NCBI GenBank assembly: GCA_025093985.1 | Contig: JACAAK010000004.1 | Coordinates: 2,418,001 to 2,482,000, forward strand | Length of the DNA: 64,000 bases | Direction of reading: 5' to 3' | Source of the DNA: Calvatia gigantea | Taxonomy: Eukaryota; Basidiomycota; Agaricomycetes; Agaricales; Lycoperdaceae | In this document: piece after piece, positions 45,392-56,096 of the stretch | How positions within the stretch are numbered: position 1 is the stretch's first letter | Layout of the letters: the number at the start of each line of letters is the position of its first letter | The notes under the pieces: generated by a model | Told to the model about the DNA's origin: nothing | Database searches by the model: none | Seen by the model: the letters and a program-made list of their open reading frames with translations, nothing else | Program-made: the position numbers and the translations under genes

Positions 45392-46100
45392 TATGCACCA
45401 GGCCCTGGGGAACTGTGGCCTGGATGAAACGAGGAGTTGCCACGAGCAAATGAGGCTGCGTGGCGACGCGTCGAACGAGAAACGCGCCAATAACGTGACA
45501 CCGGCCAGCCAATTGGAACACCGAACAAGAAGCCAGTTAAACTCTTAAACACGTTCTCTGATTCTCCTCCTGGCTATTGCATGGTAATCCGGCTATCATA
45601 GACACTCCAGGCGCTGGTATTGTCGTCTGCAGAGGCCGCAAAAACTTTTTCCTGAAAAGTTAGCTTATGCTGCCGGAGGGACACTTCGGGTATGGGGAAT
45701 TCGTGCTTTGACGACTGCGAGTGTCCTGGCACCCCGCGACGGGGAGCGTACGAACCGTCGCCGTCAATAGATAAAATACGCTTTCTGGTTATCGGACGTT
45801 GGATCTGAACGCAAGGCTTCAACGTGTAAATGGTTACCCGTTCCTACAGTTTCGTTTCCTGGTCCAGTGTCACGGAACGGCACCCCACTGTACCACCAAA
45901 CGGCAGCACACTCCAGATGGGTTGCTTGTTCCTCTCAGAAGACTGCGGTCACCAGCTGTTCCACACTTTCCGCGTTCAATTGGATATTTAAAGGCTGCAG
46001 AAGTTGGCGAATTGCCGTCCCCATTCCTCTGTTCTCCTCTATTCACACACACCGCTTTACCAGATACCTGCGGAATTACTTGCTTGTCTTAAATCACGTC
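45392..46100. other. Spacer between CDT1 and the CCCH array
   Basis: A minus-strand frame of 82 codons at 45574-45822 is open and could be the last exon of a short gene, but no upstream exon or family could be found. The remainder is the putative promoter of CDT1 (minus) and of the first CCCH paralog (plus). Confidence 0.4.
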
Positions 46101-48001
46101 ATGAATATCCCCGTGTCAGATGATTCTATGCAAGTGCTACCGCTACCACTGTCCCATGCGGAGACTAATTTAGGTCCCGTGTAGCATCCAAAGATTCAAC
46201 AATATCAAGGGTATACAGCTACTTCGCCCTCCCTTCGCGGCTCTAACTGTCTCTCAGACGATATAATCAAACTAGTTTTCAACGAGGAAACACTTCAAAA
46301 GAGGATAAAACAGCTTGAAGACGATCTGATCGTTTACAAAAGGATTTTTAGCGACACTAATGCAGAGAAAAAACAGTTGGAGGAACGGTATGACCAACTC
46401 AAACATGATTCCGACAAGCAAAAAGAGGGTTTCGAACAGCAATTGCAGGCAGGTCGAATCATTCTTCCGTGCTACTTCCGGGGTAATAACAGTCACCTTG
46501 CAGGCCTCTAGAGTTGTTGCGCTTCTTGACGGTGATGGGGCTATTTTTACCCCTTCGTTAATAGCACTTGGCAAGACCGGAGGGCATCAAGCAGCAAGTC
46601 ACCTGGCGGGATCAACCAAAGAATACATCCGTTCCCTCGATGAAATCCGTCAATTCCAGCTTTCGGTGTACATATTCCTCAACAAACGAGGTCTTGCTGA
46701 AACTCTCAGTCGATGCGGTCATTATGCAGCCAAAGTCCGTCTTGAAGATTTTGTCACAGGCTTTAATCAAGCCACAGAAAGATTCATGATAGTCGACGTC
46801 GGCAGTGGCAAGGAGGCCGCAGATTCAAAGCTAAAGAGTATGCCTAATTTTTAAGGCTGGCGCGGCATTTTCACTGAAACCCTCTTACTTCAGCATTCCT
46901 TGAGGATGAGATTCGACTTCCTCAGACGTACAGGATCATCTTCGGAGGTGATTAAAGAATTTATTTTGAATCCTCAATGCTTTTTATCTTGATACTTGAT
47001 CCCTAGGCTGTCACGACAACGGTTATGTGACTACCATCCGTTCGCAAATAACCTCGGGGTTCAAACAGAAATTAATCCTGTTGCAAAGCTACGCGGAACA
47101 CGCGGCAGGCTTCGACGATTTCGAGCTCCCAGTCCTCTTCATCCCAGGCTTGTTCATTTCCCAGAAGCTCGTAGCTTCCCCTCCTGCTCAAGATCCGCTC
47201 GCACTTCCTAGTAGCCCAGCCCCTTCCTGTGATTCCACCGTCCAAGATGGGCCGACTTCCACGTGGAGACGAAGCCCAGATATCTCTCAGTTAACTTTTG
47301 AGTCGGGTATCAACTTGAAAGTCTCAGGTCCCACGACCTATTCCAAGATGTTGCTCAAGAAAGTTGAACGCCGTCCAACTATTGATTCCGACTCTAGCAG
47401 TGACAATAACGACGAAGAAGGTTACTTCAGCCATAACATGGGCGGTACCCGACGACTCAACCCCAAACTCGTACGTTCAGTACTAATGTGCAACTGGACA
47501 TCGTTAACTTCCAAACCATAAACGTAGCCGCTCTCAAAACGTAAGCCTTCACTACTTCTGAAATGCATGAGGCCCGACTCCTGATCTTGATCAATTAGAA
47601 AAGCCCCCTCCATGTACCCTCTTTTATCTAGCCAATACTTGCAAACACGGATCGGATTGTAAATACGGCCACAACTATATTCTTGATGCCGAAAACTACG
47701 CCGAAATGAAGGCCAATGCAAAAAAGTCGCCTTGTCCTGCAATCAATCGGAGTATGCATCTCAGCCTCCTCAGAGAGACCCGTAGCTGAAGATACAACAG
47801 ATGAAATTTGTACATGGGGTGACGCTTGCTGCTATGGGCACACGTGCCCCCAAGCTAATAAGTGCCTATTTCTGAAGTTGGGAAAGTGTAAATTCATCGG
47901 AGGTACGGTGCTTCTTTCTTGCTTGTATCCTTTGAACTGAACCTGGACATGTTACCCCCAAAGCCGACACGCACAAAGAGCCAAGGGATTTCAAAAACTA
48001 A
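46101..48001 (+). CDS. CCCH zinc-finger protein with NYN/PIN-like domain, paralog A
   Basis: Nine exons: 46101-46173, 46258-46448, 46504-46837, 46894-46947, 47007-47470, 47528-47540 (13 nt), 47599-47751, 47786-47902 and 47964-48001; 478 residues in phase. Residues 25-88 form a coiled coil. From about 89 to 250 runs a domain with VALLDGDGAIF, then FMIVDVGSGKEAADSK, then IIFGGCHDNGY: alternating hydrophobic strands each followed by an Asp, as in NYN/PIN nucleases. A low-complexity acidic linker follows. Then a C-X8-C-X5-C-X3-H finger (PPPCTLFYLANTCKHGSDC...YGH) and a second Cys-rich module (CTWGDACCYGHTCP). Intron 2 is GC-AG (CAG|GCAGGT). The CCCH part is firm; nuclease activity is inference. 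RNA binding and turnover is the likely role. Confidence 0.8.
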
Positions 48002-48599
48002 TCGGCGCCACAATTACGGCCGGTAAAAGGCGGCTCAAGTATGATGGGGCTAAAACTCCAGACAGCACAAGAGGGTGTTTTTCTGCCTCAGATGATTCCG
48101 AATTAGCCCCTCGCTGACCATTAATTGTTGGGAAGAGCCTTTGTTGGATACTTTTCATAAGAACTCTAAATTTACGGACGTCAGATTGTCACACCTACGT
48201 TTCATGGTTGTCGTCGTCATTCTGGAATGACACTTTTTCCTGTGTTTGTAGCCTGTATAGCCTGGAGGTCACAAAGCCAAGTCAAGATCGTCTATCCCAT
48301 GCCTTGTAGGCATACATCTGCGCCATCTCGGAGGGCGTTACCCCCGATTTTTGATGAAACACGAGGTAACGGCGCTACAATACGTGAGAAAACTTCATCC
48401 GACCCGACTCAAAAGGTGAGACCCCATCTCGCCGCACAGACAGTCGCCCACCTGCCTTCCCGCTTTTTTAAAAACTCTCTGTTCTCCGGAACTGTTAAGT
48501 TGGCCGCGCCAAGGTGTAGGAGAGGTGCAGCCCTCCTTTTAGGCGCGGGACCACTGGCAGTTGGTTCTTGATTGTTTACGGTCGCGCCATGAGCGCAGC
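48002..48599. other. Spacer within the CCCH array
   Basis: About 600 bases between paralogs A and B. The plus-strand frame at 48227-48571 has no family resemblance and overlaps the likely promoter of B. No repeat marking the duplication edge could be seen. Confidence 0.45.
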
Positions 48600-50580
48600 A
48601 TGTTGCGGATGAATCTACGCAAGTATCGTCAGTCAATGTACCAGGCAAGAACTAATGGGTCTCAATGTAGCCTTCAGAGATTCGACAGTGTTAGAGGTAC
48701 CACGCTGAACCACTTTCCTGTCGTCACGACCTGACTTCGCCATTAGATGAGATTGCCAGACTAATTTCCAACGAGACAGCGCTTCAAAATAAAATCAAAC
48801 AGCTTGAAGCGGATTTGGACGTTTACAAACGGATTTTCGGTGACACCGTTACAGAGAAAAAGCGGTTAGAAGATGAGAATGACCTCCTGAAACAAAATCT
48901 TGAGAAACAAAGGGAAGCATCGGAAAAACAGTTGCAGGCAAGCCGAGGGCTTTCTATTCCATGCCCTTCTTAACAGCTAGTCTTCTTCAGGCCTCCAGAG
49001 TTGTGGTACTTCTTGATGGAGATGGAGCTATCTTTGTCCCTCAATTAATCGCACTAGGTCAGGCTGGGGGACACAAAGCCGCCGGTCAATTGTCGAGCTC
49101 AATTACAGAGTACATTCGTTCCTTTGACGAAAGTCGCCAATTCCAACTTTCCGTGTACATATTTTTTAACAAGCGAGGACTAGCTGATACCTTCAATCGC
49201 CACAGCTATCACTCGGCCAAGTTTCGTCTTGACGACTTCGTCACGGGGTTTAATCAGGCGACTGAAAGATTTATGATGGTTGACGTTGGCAATGGCAAGG
49301 AAGCAGCAGATTCAAAAATAAAAGGTACGGTGATTTGCCATGCCCGATTTAGGCCTTCCGCTGAACTACCCGGCAGCATTTTTAGAGGATGAGGCTCGAC
49401 TTCCTCAAACGTATAAGATTATCTTTGGGGGTGATTAGTTGGCTTGATTGTTGGGTTGCCTCCTGCTGACATTCGAGTCGTCGATAGGCTGTCATGATAA
49501 CGGTTATGTGAACACCATTCGTTCTCATATAACCTCAGGATTCAAGGACAAATTTATTCTGTTAAAAAGCTACACGGAACATGCGGGAGGCTTCGACGAC
49601 CTAGAACTTCCTGTTCATTCTATCCCTGGTCTGTTCATCACCCAGAAGCTCGTAGCCCCTTTCCAAAGCCAAAACTCACTTGCACCGTCTGGGGGTCTAT
49701 CTCCCCCGTTCAATGAAGCTACAATCCTGGACACCCTATCGCCTCGCGTGGCGCCGTCTGACGTTCCCCAGGCGTCCTTTGAGTCAGGACACCAGGCCCG
49801 AAATTATCCGTCTCCCACGTTATACCCCATATTACTGAGGGCGACAGAACAACGCTTGGCGGTTGGCTCCGAAATAGCCAGCGACCATGGCAGTATCACC
49901 GAAGGCAGCTATTCTAACTCCCAATCTGGTGGTGTAAGATACCTGGATCCCAACCTGGTACGTGATAATCAATCATGGTGTTGACAACCACTTAATCTCA
50001 ATGTTTGGTGAAGCCGCTCTCAAAGCGTGAGTGCTCCTTACTCCGGGACCTGTTGAAGTTGACCCCTGACCTCCTTTCTTAGTGAAACCCCCGCCATGCA
50101 CTGTTTTCTATCTCATGAACGCCTGTAAGTATAGGGCGGGGTGTAAATATAGTCACGACTACATTCTCCAACCCGAGCACTATATGGAATTAAAGATTAT
50201 TGCGAAAAAAGTGCCCTGTCCAGCGATCAATAAGAGTGTGTCTCTAAAATTTTGCGCAGGACCATGACTCAAGTTCTCTAGATCAAAATTGCTCATGGGG
50301 CGATAGATGCTACTATGGACATACGTGCCCTATGGGCATGAAGTGCTACTTCTTTAAGAAGGGCAGATGTAAATTTATTGGAGGTGTGTCAAATTCTTTT
50401 GGTCTTCTATGGGCCTTCACAGCCTGATTGAAACTTGAAGCCGAGATGCATCGAGTGACTGGCAACTTCCAGCAATGGGGTGAATCAGTGCGCTTAACCA
50501 CCGAAACCTTCGAAGTCCGCCTTGCAACGTCTATTCTTGGATTGGACATGTTCTCTAAGTTAATCGGTTTCATGGGTTAG
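48600..50580 (+). CDS. CCCH zinc-finger protein with NYN/PIN-like domain, paralog B
   Basis: Nine exons: 48600-48696 (less certain), 48747-48937, 48991-49324, 49377-49430, 49488-49957, 50014-50026 (13 nt), 50083-50235, 50282-50383 and 50441-50580; 517 residues. Exons 2, 3, 4, 6 and 7 have exactly the lengths of paralog A (191, 334, 54, 13, 153). The three acidic motifs are kept (LLDGDGAIF, VDVGNGKEAADSK, GCHDNGY). The first finger is C-X8-C-X5-C-X3-H (CTVFYLMNACKYRAGCKYSH); the second module is CSWGDRCYYGHTCP. Intron 2 is again GC-AG (CAG|GCAAGC). The last exon is longer than in A and adds a 46-residue tail. A and B are the closest pair of the array. Confidence 0.78.
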
Positions 50581-51008
50581 CCGCGGGGTTCTTACATCAT
50601 GATAGGTATAAACGACCAGAGCTACCTTCTGTAACATACCAACCTTGACTTTGATTAGTGGAATGCATCTAGCATTTTTTTGTACTGCCGGCACTTAGCA
50701 CCATACAGGCGGTCACAGAGAGAATTTTATTCACGGGCGCCAAATAATCGCCAAGATCATTGGTTCAACGGCGGCTTTTTGCTGTTCGTGTGACTATGGA
50801 AGCGAAGTACGGCATTATTATCGCCTTCTAACATCCCTTTTCAAGCTATACCTTCCTCGCCTGGCAGTAGAAGTCTAAAAGAACTCCAGAAGTTCGGTTT
50901 ACATGTTCATTTACTCTGAGCGGTAAGAAGTTGGTTTTAAAGGTCTCCAATGCTGATTAAAAGTTGAACTCGCTCCCCACAACCTACACCCCCGCACTCT
51001 AGCCTATC
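50581..51008. promoter_or_regulatory. Spacer and promoter before paralog C
   Basis: 428 bases with no open frame of interest. It should hold the promoter of paralog C. A TATA-like TTAAA stretch and pyrimidine runs precede the start. Nothing else seen. Confidence 0.4.
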
Positions 51009-52878
51009 ATGGCCACTCAGCCTCTGGGTGAGGCTAATCAGCGACTATGGTATGTTTCGTTCTCCGAGCATTCCAGACCACACACTCACATCTCCTCTCA
51101 AAGGGACGAGACTCTAACGAAGCTTCTCAGTAAGCAAATGTGTGCTCACCGGAGTCAAACCGCTGATATCAAAAATTTCAAGACCTATCTAATGCTACTC
51201 TTCAACGGAATACCGAACTTGAAAACCGCATCGCTGAGCTGGAGGTGGAGCTGCTCGTGTGGAAACAGGCGCATTCCGTTTCGCTGGAAGCCTCAGAGAG
51301 GGAATCCAAAGCACATAATGTGCAATTGGCCGCCCTCAACCGACAGATCTCCAACATGGACACCTTTAAAACCGTGAGTCGCTTCTTTGTTTGTTATATC
51401 TCCGGTTCTCGACTAATACAATCGCAGAATTTTAATCCCCTCATCCTATGTGTTATAAATGGCGACGAATTCCTGTTCAGACAAGATCTCCTTGTTCAAG
51501 GATACCAGGGCGGAAGAATGGCTGCGCAGATCATCACCCAATCCGTAGCCGAATATTTGGCCAACGAGGACATCCATGTATTCGGACGCCTGTCATTCTG
51601 GATCAGCATATACTTCAACAAAACAGTGCTCAAGGAAGCTTTTCTAGAGACTAACTACTGCACGCCTGATCAATTCGACAATTTCATCGCAGTGGGTGTT
51701 CTTTTGTCAATATCCATCTCGGCTAAATTTACTTTGGATCCACAGGGTTTCGCGCACGCTTCTCCGAGGTTCCTCGTCATTGACGGAGGCAACAGCAAGG
51801 ATGCTGTGGAGGCAAAGATCAGAGGCAAGTGAATGGAATTTTTTTGACAGATACAAGGGCTCATATCCATTGCCTTAGAATATCTGCAAGTCTATACTCG
51901 CTTCCCCCAAACCCTGAGGGTCTTCTTTGGCGGTATGCCTGTTACGTCTAGGCTCGTCGGAATTAGACCCTTATTGCCATTACAGGATACGATGCCACAG
52001 CCTACATGAGCACCTTCAGTGTTTTGGAAAAAGAGCAGATCATCGGCAAGGTCGTTCTCCTCGCGGCATCCGAAAGCGGGGAGCGAGAAGCGCCACTCCA
52101 CCCACTACCCCAGTTCAAGCTTGATGCCGTTTTTACTTCAGACAAGCTTCCCAGAGTGACTCGCAAACTCGCGCCACTTACGGTCGGAACCTCAAACAAC
52201 CTGACCTCCCATGGAGGACTTATCAGTCCGCAGTCCCCCCCTCGGCCCATTGGACGCTTGATAGATCCCTGCTTGGTGGGTGTCTTACTTAACATAGTTT
52301 CCGGAACTAATAGAACGTAACGGACCCTCCAGCCTCTGCATAAGCGTGAGTGGCGAGGTTGTCCCTCTCGGAATTATTCCTAAATCTAATCAACACGATG
52401 CCATAGAAAACCCACCTCCTTGCAACGAACACTATCTCATGACCTGTTCCAAAGGAGTACGTAATATTTTTAGACTTCGTTGGCTGTGAAACGGCTTAAA
52501 TATACCATGCATCAGGCTGCATTGTGTAAATATGCCCATGACTATGTCTTAACACCAGAACAATTGCATTCGTTGGCCGTCAATGCTAAGAAGGCGCCGT
52601 GCAATTGGCTGAAGAATGGTGTGTTGATTCTTTGGCCGATGCAGGAGTGGCAACCACTGACATGCGTTCTAGGTATGCCCTGCCCGTTTGGCGACAAGTG
52701 CTGCTGGGGCCATGTCTGTCCAAACGGTGCCAAGTGTTACCATCTCAGCAAAGGAAAATGCTGGTTCAAAGGAGGTCAGGCAGCACGAGTTAATCCCAAA
52801 AGTGTCTGATAAACTAAATAAATGATCACAGAGAGCATGCACCCCAATGTAGTGGTGTCTTCTCCGGGGTCGCCTTAA
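51009..52878 (+). CDS. CCCH zinc-finger protein with NYN/PIN-like domain, divergent paralog C
   Basis: Twelve exons: 51009-51049, 51104-51129, 51183-51373, 51428-51691, 51746-51824, 51879-51932, 51986-52275, 52333-52345 (13 nt), 52407-52456, 52516-52618, 52673-52774 and 52832-52878; 419 residues. The frame of the array is kept: 191-nt coiled-coil exon, 54-nt exon, 13-nt exon, and a 153-nt finger exon split here into 50+103. The linker is shorter. The first acidic motif has changed to VINGDEF (Asn replaces the first Asp), while VIDGGNSKDAVEAK and GGYDATAY keep theirs. The first finger is C-X7-C-X6-C-X3-H. Intron 5 is GC-AG (AGAG|GCAAGT). The last intron could be read through, ending at 52809 instead. 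Confidence 0.75.
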
Positions 52879-53276
52879 TAATGTGGTAATTTCTTTTTTA
52901 TTTTGTGTTACCCCGTGTTATGCATATGAGCATTCGCAGAAATATTTACTGTTGATACTTGTGTTTTAATCTTTCCTTCGCCTTGTACAATGTGTTAAGC
53001 TGGGAGATATAAAGGGGTGGTTGGAATATGGCCGGCGAGCTGTTGATACTTGATTTGTGTTTTGATTTATATGACCTCCGTGCTATGTTATGGTTCCCAG
53101 AATCCTTATATTTGACAACGTACCCGAGGAAACGGATGAGAGCTTCTGGAGACAAACTCCCATTGCCAGCTGGGATCTCGGCAAACCGCGACAGCAATCG
53201 TGCGAAATCGATATTGAAAGCGATCATAAGTAGAGCCTCAACGCGAACTGCTCCCTGCCTCTTCTAAGCCTTTGAA
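52879..53276. other. Spacer with a short direct repeat
   Basis: About 400 bases before RDI1. CTGTTGATACTTG occurs at 52949-52961 and 53040-53052, each followed by a similar TGTGTTTT stretch, an imperfect direct repeat 91 bases apart. No gene. Confidence 0.45.
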
Positions 53277-54266
53277 ATGTCCACCGTATGTTAGGTGCCC
53301 TCTCGTCTACAAATATCACTCACTCTGCTCACAGAACGACGACGAGCGCGAACTCCAGCCCTCCGCCACTCCCGGTATGTCACCTCTTCACCATCGAGTC
53401 CATCTCCTTATCATTGTTGCTGCCTTTATCCAGGTTATAAGGCTGGCGGCGTTAAGACAGCTGAAGAGTATGCGAAACTGGACGCTGAAGACGAGAGCTT
53501 GGCTCGTTGGAAGGCCTCCCTTGGCATCGTGCCTGGCACTGCGTCTGATGCTACCGGTCCAAAGGCAATGTCTACCGTCACTATCACGCTGCTTCTGCTC
53601 ATGGGAAATTCCTGTTGTTTAGGTCACTGTCTTGACACTTGAACTAGATTCCCCGACGCTTCCTCCTGGCAAAAAAATCATACTTAACATCAATGATCCC
53701 GCCCAGCTCCAGGAGGTGAAGAAGAATCCGATCATCATCAAAGAGGGCGTGGAATACAAGTAGGCACCTCCTTTGCCTTAGAGACCAGGGGCCAATGTTT
53801 GTATTAGTGTCCGGATAACATTTAAAGTTAATCATTCTATCATTTCTGTAAGTCCATCTGCGACATTGCAAGGGAGTTATGATCGCTAATCGGCGCCAGG
53901 GTGTTCGCTATATCCAGCTAGTAAAGCGGGCCGGTCTCAAGGGTAGGAGAATTTCTTCTTTTCTTTCCTTTCTTTTTTGGAGAGGTTTTTCTGATACGCG
54001 GTGCTCAAGTCGACAAGCTCGAGCAGATGCTTGGATCCTATGGCCCCAGTCCCACAGGCCAACCCTATGTCAAGAACTTTGAACCCGAGGAATCTCCTTC
54101 TGGCATGCTCGCCCGTTCGGGCAGTTACGGTGTCCGGAGTCGCGTTGTTGATGATGATGGAGAGGTCTATGCTGGTGAGCGCACTTCACTGAGCTGGTTG
54201 TTCGCGTCGCTGAGGGCAAATGTAGACTGGGATTGGTCCTTCAAGCTTGCCAAAGAATGGGAGTAA
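53277..54266 (+). CDS. RDI1: Rho GDP-dissociation inhibitor (Rdi1)
   Basis: Cytosolic chaperone that extracts prenylated Rho/Rac/Cdc42 from membranes and keeps them GDP-bound. Eight exons: 53277-53285 (9 nt, only Met-Ser-Thr), 53335-53374, 53434-53564, 53623-53759, 53808-53847, 53900-53942, 54010-54174 and 54226-54266; 201 residues. N-terminal regulatory arm AGGVKTAEEYAKLDAEDESL, then the immunoglobulin-like lipid pocket with KKNPIIIKEGVEYNVRITFK, GVRYIQLVKRAGLKVDK, LGSYGP and the ending DWDWSFKLAKEWE. Intron 3 has a GC-AG border (AAG|GCAATG). Length matches the family (about 200). Confidence 0.93.
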
Positions 54267-54492
54267 AGCTAAAACCTTGCGCATATCCCTCTGTGTCACC
54301 GTCTCGCGTCGCCACTCCTTGTTTCATTGCTCAGCATTATGTACTTTTTCACATTGAATCTTGTAACAATTAATCGGAATTCGCAATGTATGTGTTTGGG
54401 CTGCTGTGCAGTTATGAGCGGCTTGGCTCTTGTGAACAAATTTAGACCCACACTGAATTGAATTTGATGATGCCTACCCTTTAATCCTCCAC

Positions 54493-55891
54493 ATGTCAAG
54501 TATTCTTCGTTTTCCGCGTCTGCAGACCCACTGCATTGTTCGACAACCAAAAACAGCCTATAACGCGACCTTTAGCTATTCAAATACTCGCTTGGGCGCG
54601 TACGTGAGACCAACTAGATGCCATACAACGCGATGGAACTCGACTCCCGCCACGACAGCGCGTTCTCCTGCTGCGGTACCGACGACATGGGTAGACCGTT
54701 TACCTAACAGCTGGAAGCCGTATATTCTCCTTACACGAATGGACAAACCGATAGGTACACTGTTGCTTTTCTATCCATGCGGTATGCAAATCACACTCTC
54801 TGGGTAAATCCTTGGTTAAGACCGCCTTCGTAACCACTAGCTTGGTCTATCACAATGGCTTCCTACGCGATAGAGGCACCTATAAGCGCACCATTAACAT
54901 ATATCAGCCTCTTTGGTCTTGGAGCCCTCATCATGCGAGGAGCAGGTTGCACAATCAACGATATGTGGGATAAAAATTTGGACAAAGCTGTTGGTGCGTG
55001 CCACCTAGTCCCTCCTGACCACGGAACCTCTGACTCTGGACATATTAATCGCCAGCCAGAACCAAAAACCGTCCCCTCGCTCGAGGCGATATTACACGCA
55101 AGCAAGCCCTCACCTTCCTTGGCGCACAACTAACTGCTGGTCTTGGTGTACTCCTCCAGCTTAACTGGTACAGGTGAGGGGATCACCTCTCTTTTTCTTT
55201 ATCGACTTATTCATTATGGTAATTTGGAATGGTCAATGACAAATGAACTAGCATCTTTCTCGGCGCGTCATCCTTGTCTCTCGTGACTGTTTACCCGTTA
55301 ATGAAACGGGTAACATATTGGCCCCAGGCCGTCCTCGGTTGGTATCCTGAAGTATTCCAGCAATTACCAACTGATGACTCTTGTGGCATAGGACTGGCAT
55401 TCAATTGGGGTGCGCTGCTTGGGTGGTCAGCAGTCGCGGGTAATGTCGACTGGCTCGTTGCAGTCCCACTCTACGCTGGGGGTGTATGCTGGACGCTAGT
55501 TTATGACAGCATATACGCGCACCAAGTAAGTCCAATATGATGTTCCGAGTATCCCATTCGGTAACCCTTTTTGTATTTGCAGGACAAGAGCGACGATGTC
55601 GGAGTTGGTATCCGGTCAACCGCCCTTCTCTTCGGCGACCACTCGCGTGCTATTCTCAGTGGACTTTCTGTCTCCGCGCTTTCTCTTGTCTCCTTCGCCG
55701 GGTATATGAACTCGCAGACCCTCCCTTTCTATTGCGGCGTGGGACTTGCTGCCATCCAACTGGCGCGTGTGTTGTATAAAACAGACTTTAACAGCCGCCC
55801 TAGTTGTTGGAAGGGTTTTGTTGGCTGTGGGTGGAGTGGCTTTTGGATATGGATGGGCGCCTTAGGTGATTACGCATGCTTAATCTTGTAA
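54493..55891 (+). CDS. COQ2: Mitochondrial 4-hydroxybenzoate polyprenyltransferase Coq2
   Basis: UbiA-family enzyme of the inner mitochondrial membrane that attaches the polyprenyl tail to 4-hydroxybenzoate in ubiquinone synthesis. Exons 54493-54781, 54841-54993, 55056-55173, 55252-55337, 55392-55525 and 55583-55891; 362 residues. A basic presequence of about 60 residues is followed by membrane helices. The first diphosphate-binding motif is NDMWDKNLD (NDxxDxxxD) and the second [13 protein letters not shown]. Other blocks: [26 protein letters not shown] and [14 protein letters not shown]. Complete for a fungal Coq2. Confidence 0.93.
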
Positions 55892-56096
55892 TACAAACAT
55901 TCATTAAGTCGTAACATTAATAACAATCGCTGAGCTACTACAACAGGTAGCCGTTCCGAGTTGTGCAAACTTGCGTGAAAATACATGGTGATAGTGGTCC
56001 AAGGGAAGACCAGAAGAATAAATACCTGTGCAATGGTGCTTAAGAGAAACCAATGAAAACAGCAGAGCAAAATTGAAGAGATAATAAGGATAGAGG

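Noticed and set aside
45574..45822. 82-codon minus-strand frame upstream of CDT1
   Set aside because: Open but without recognisable family or confirmed upstream exon; left unassigned.
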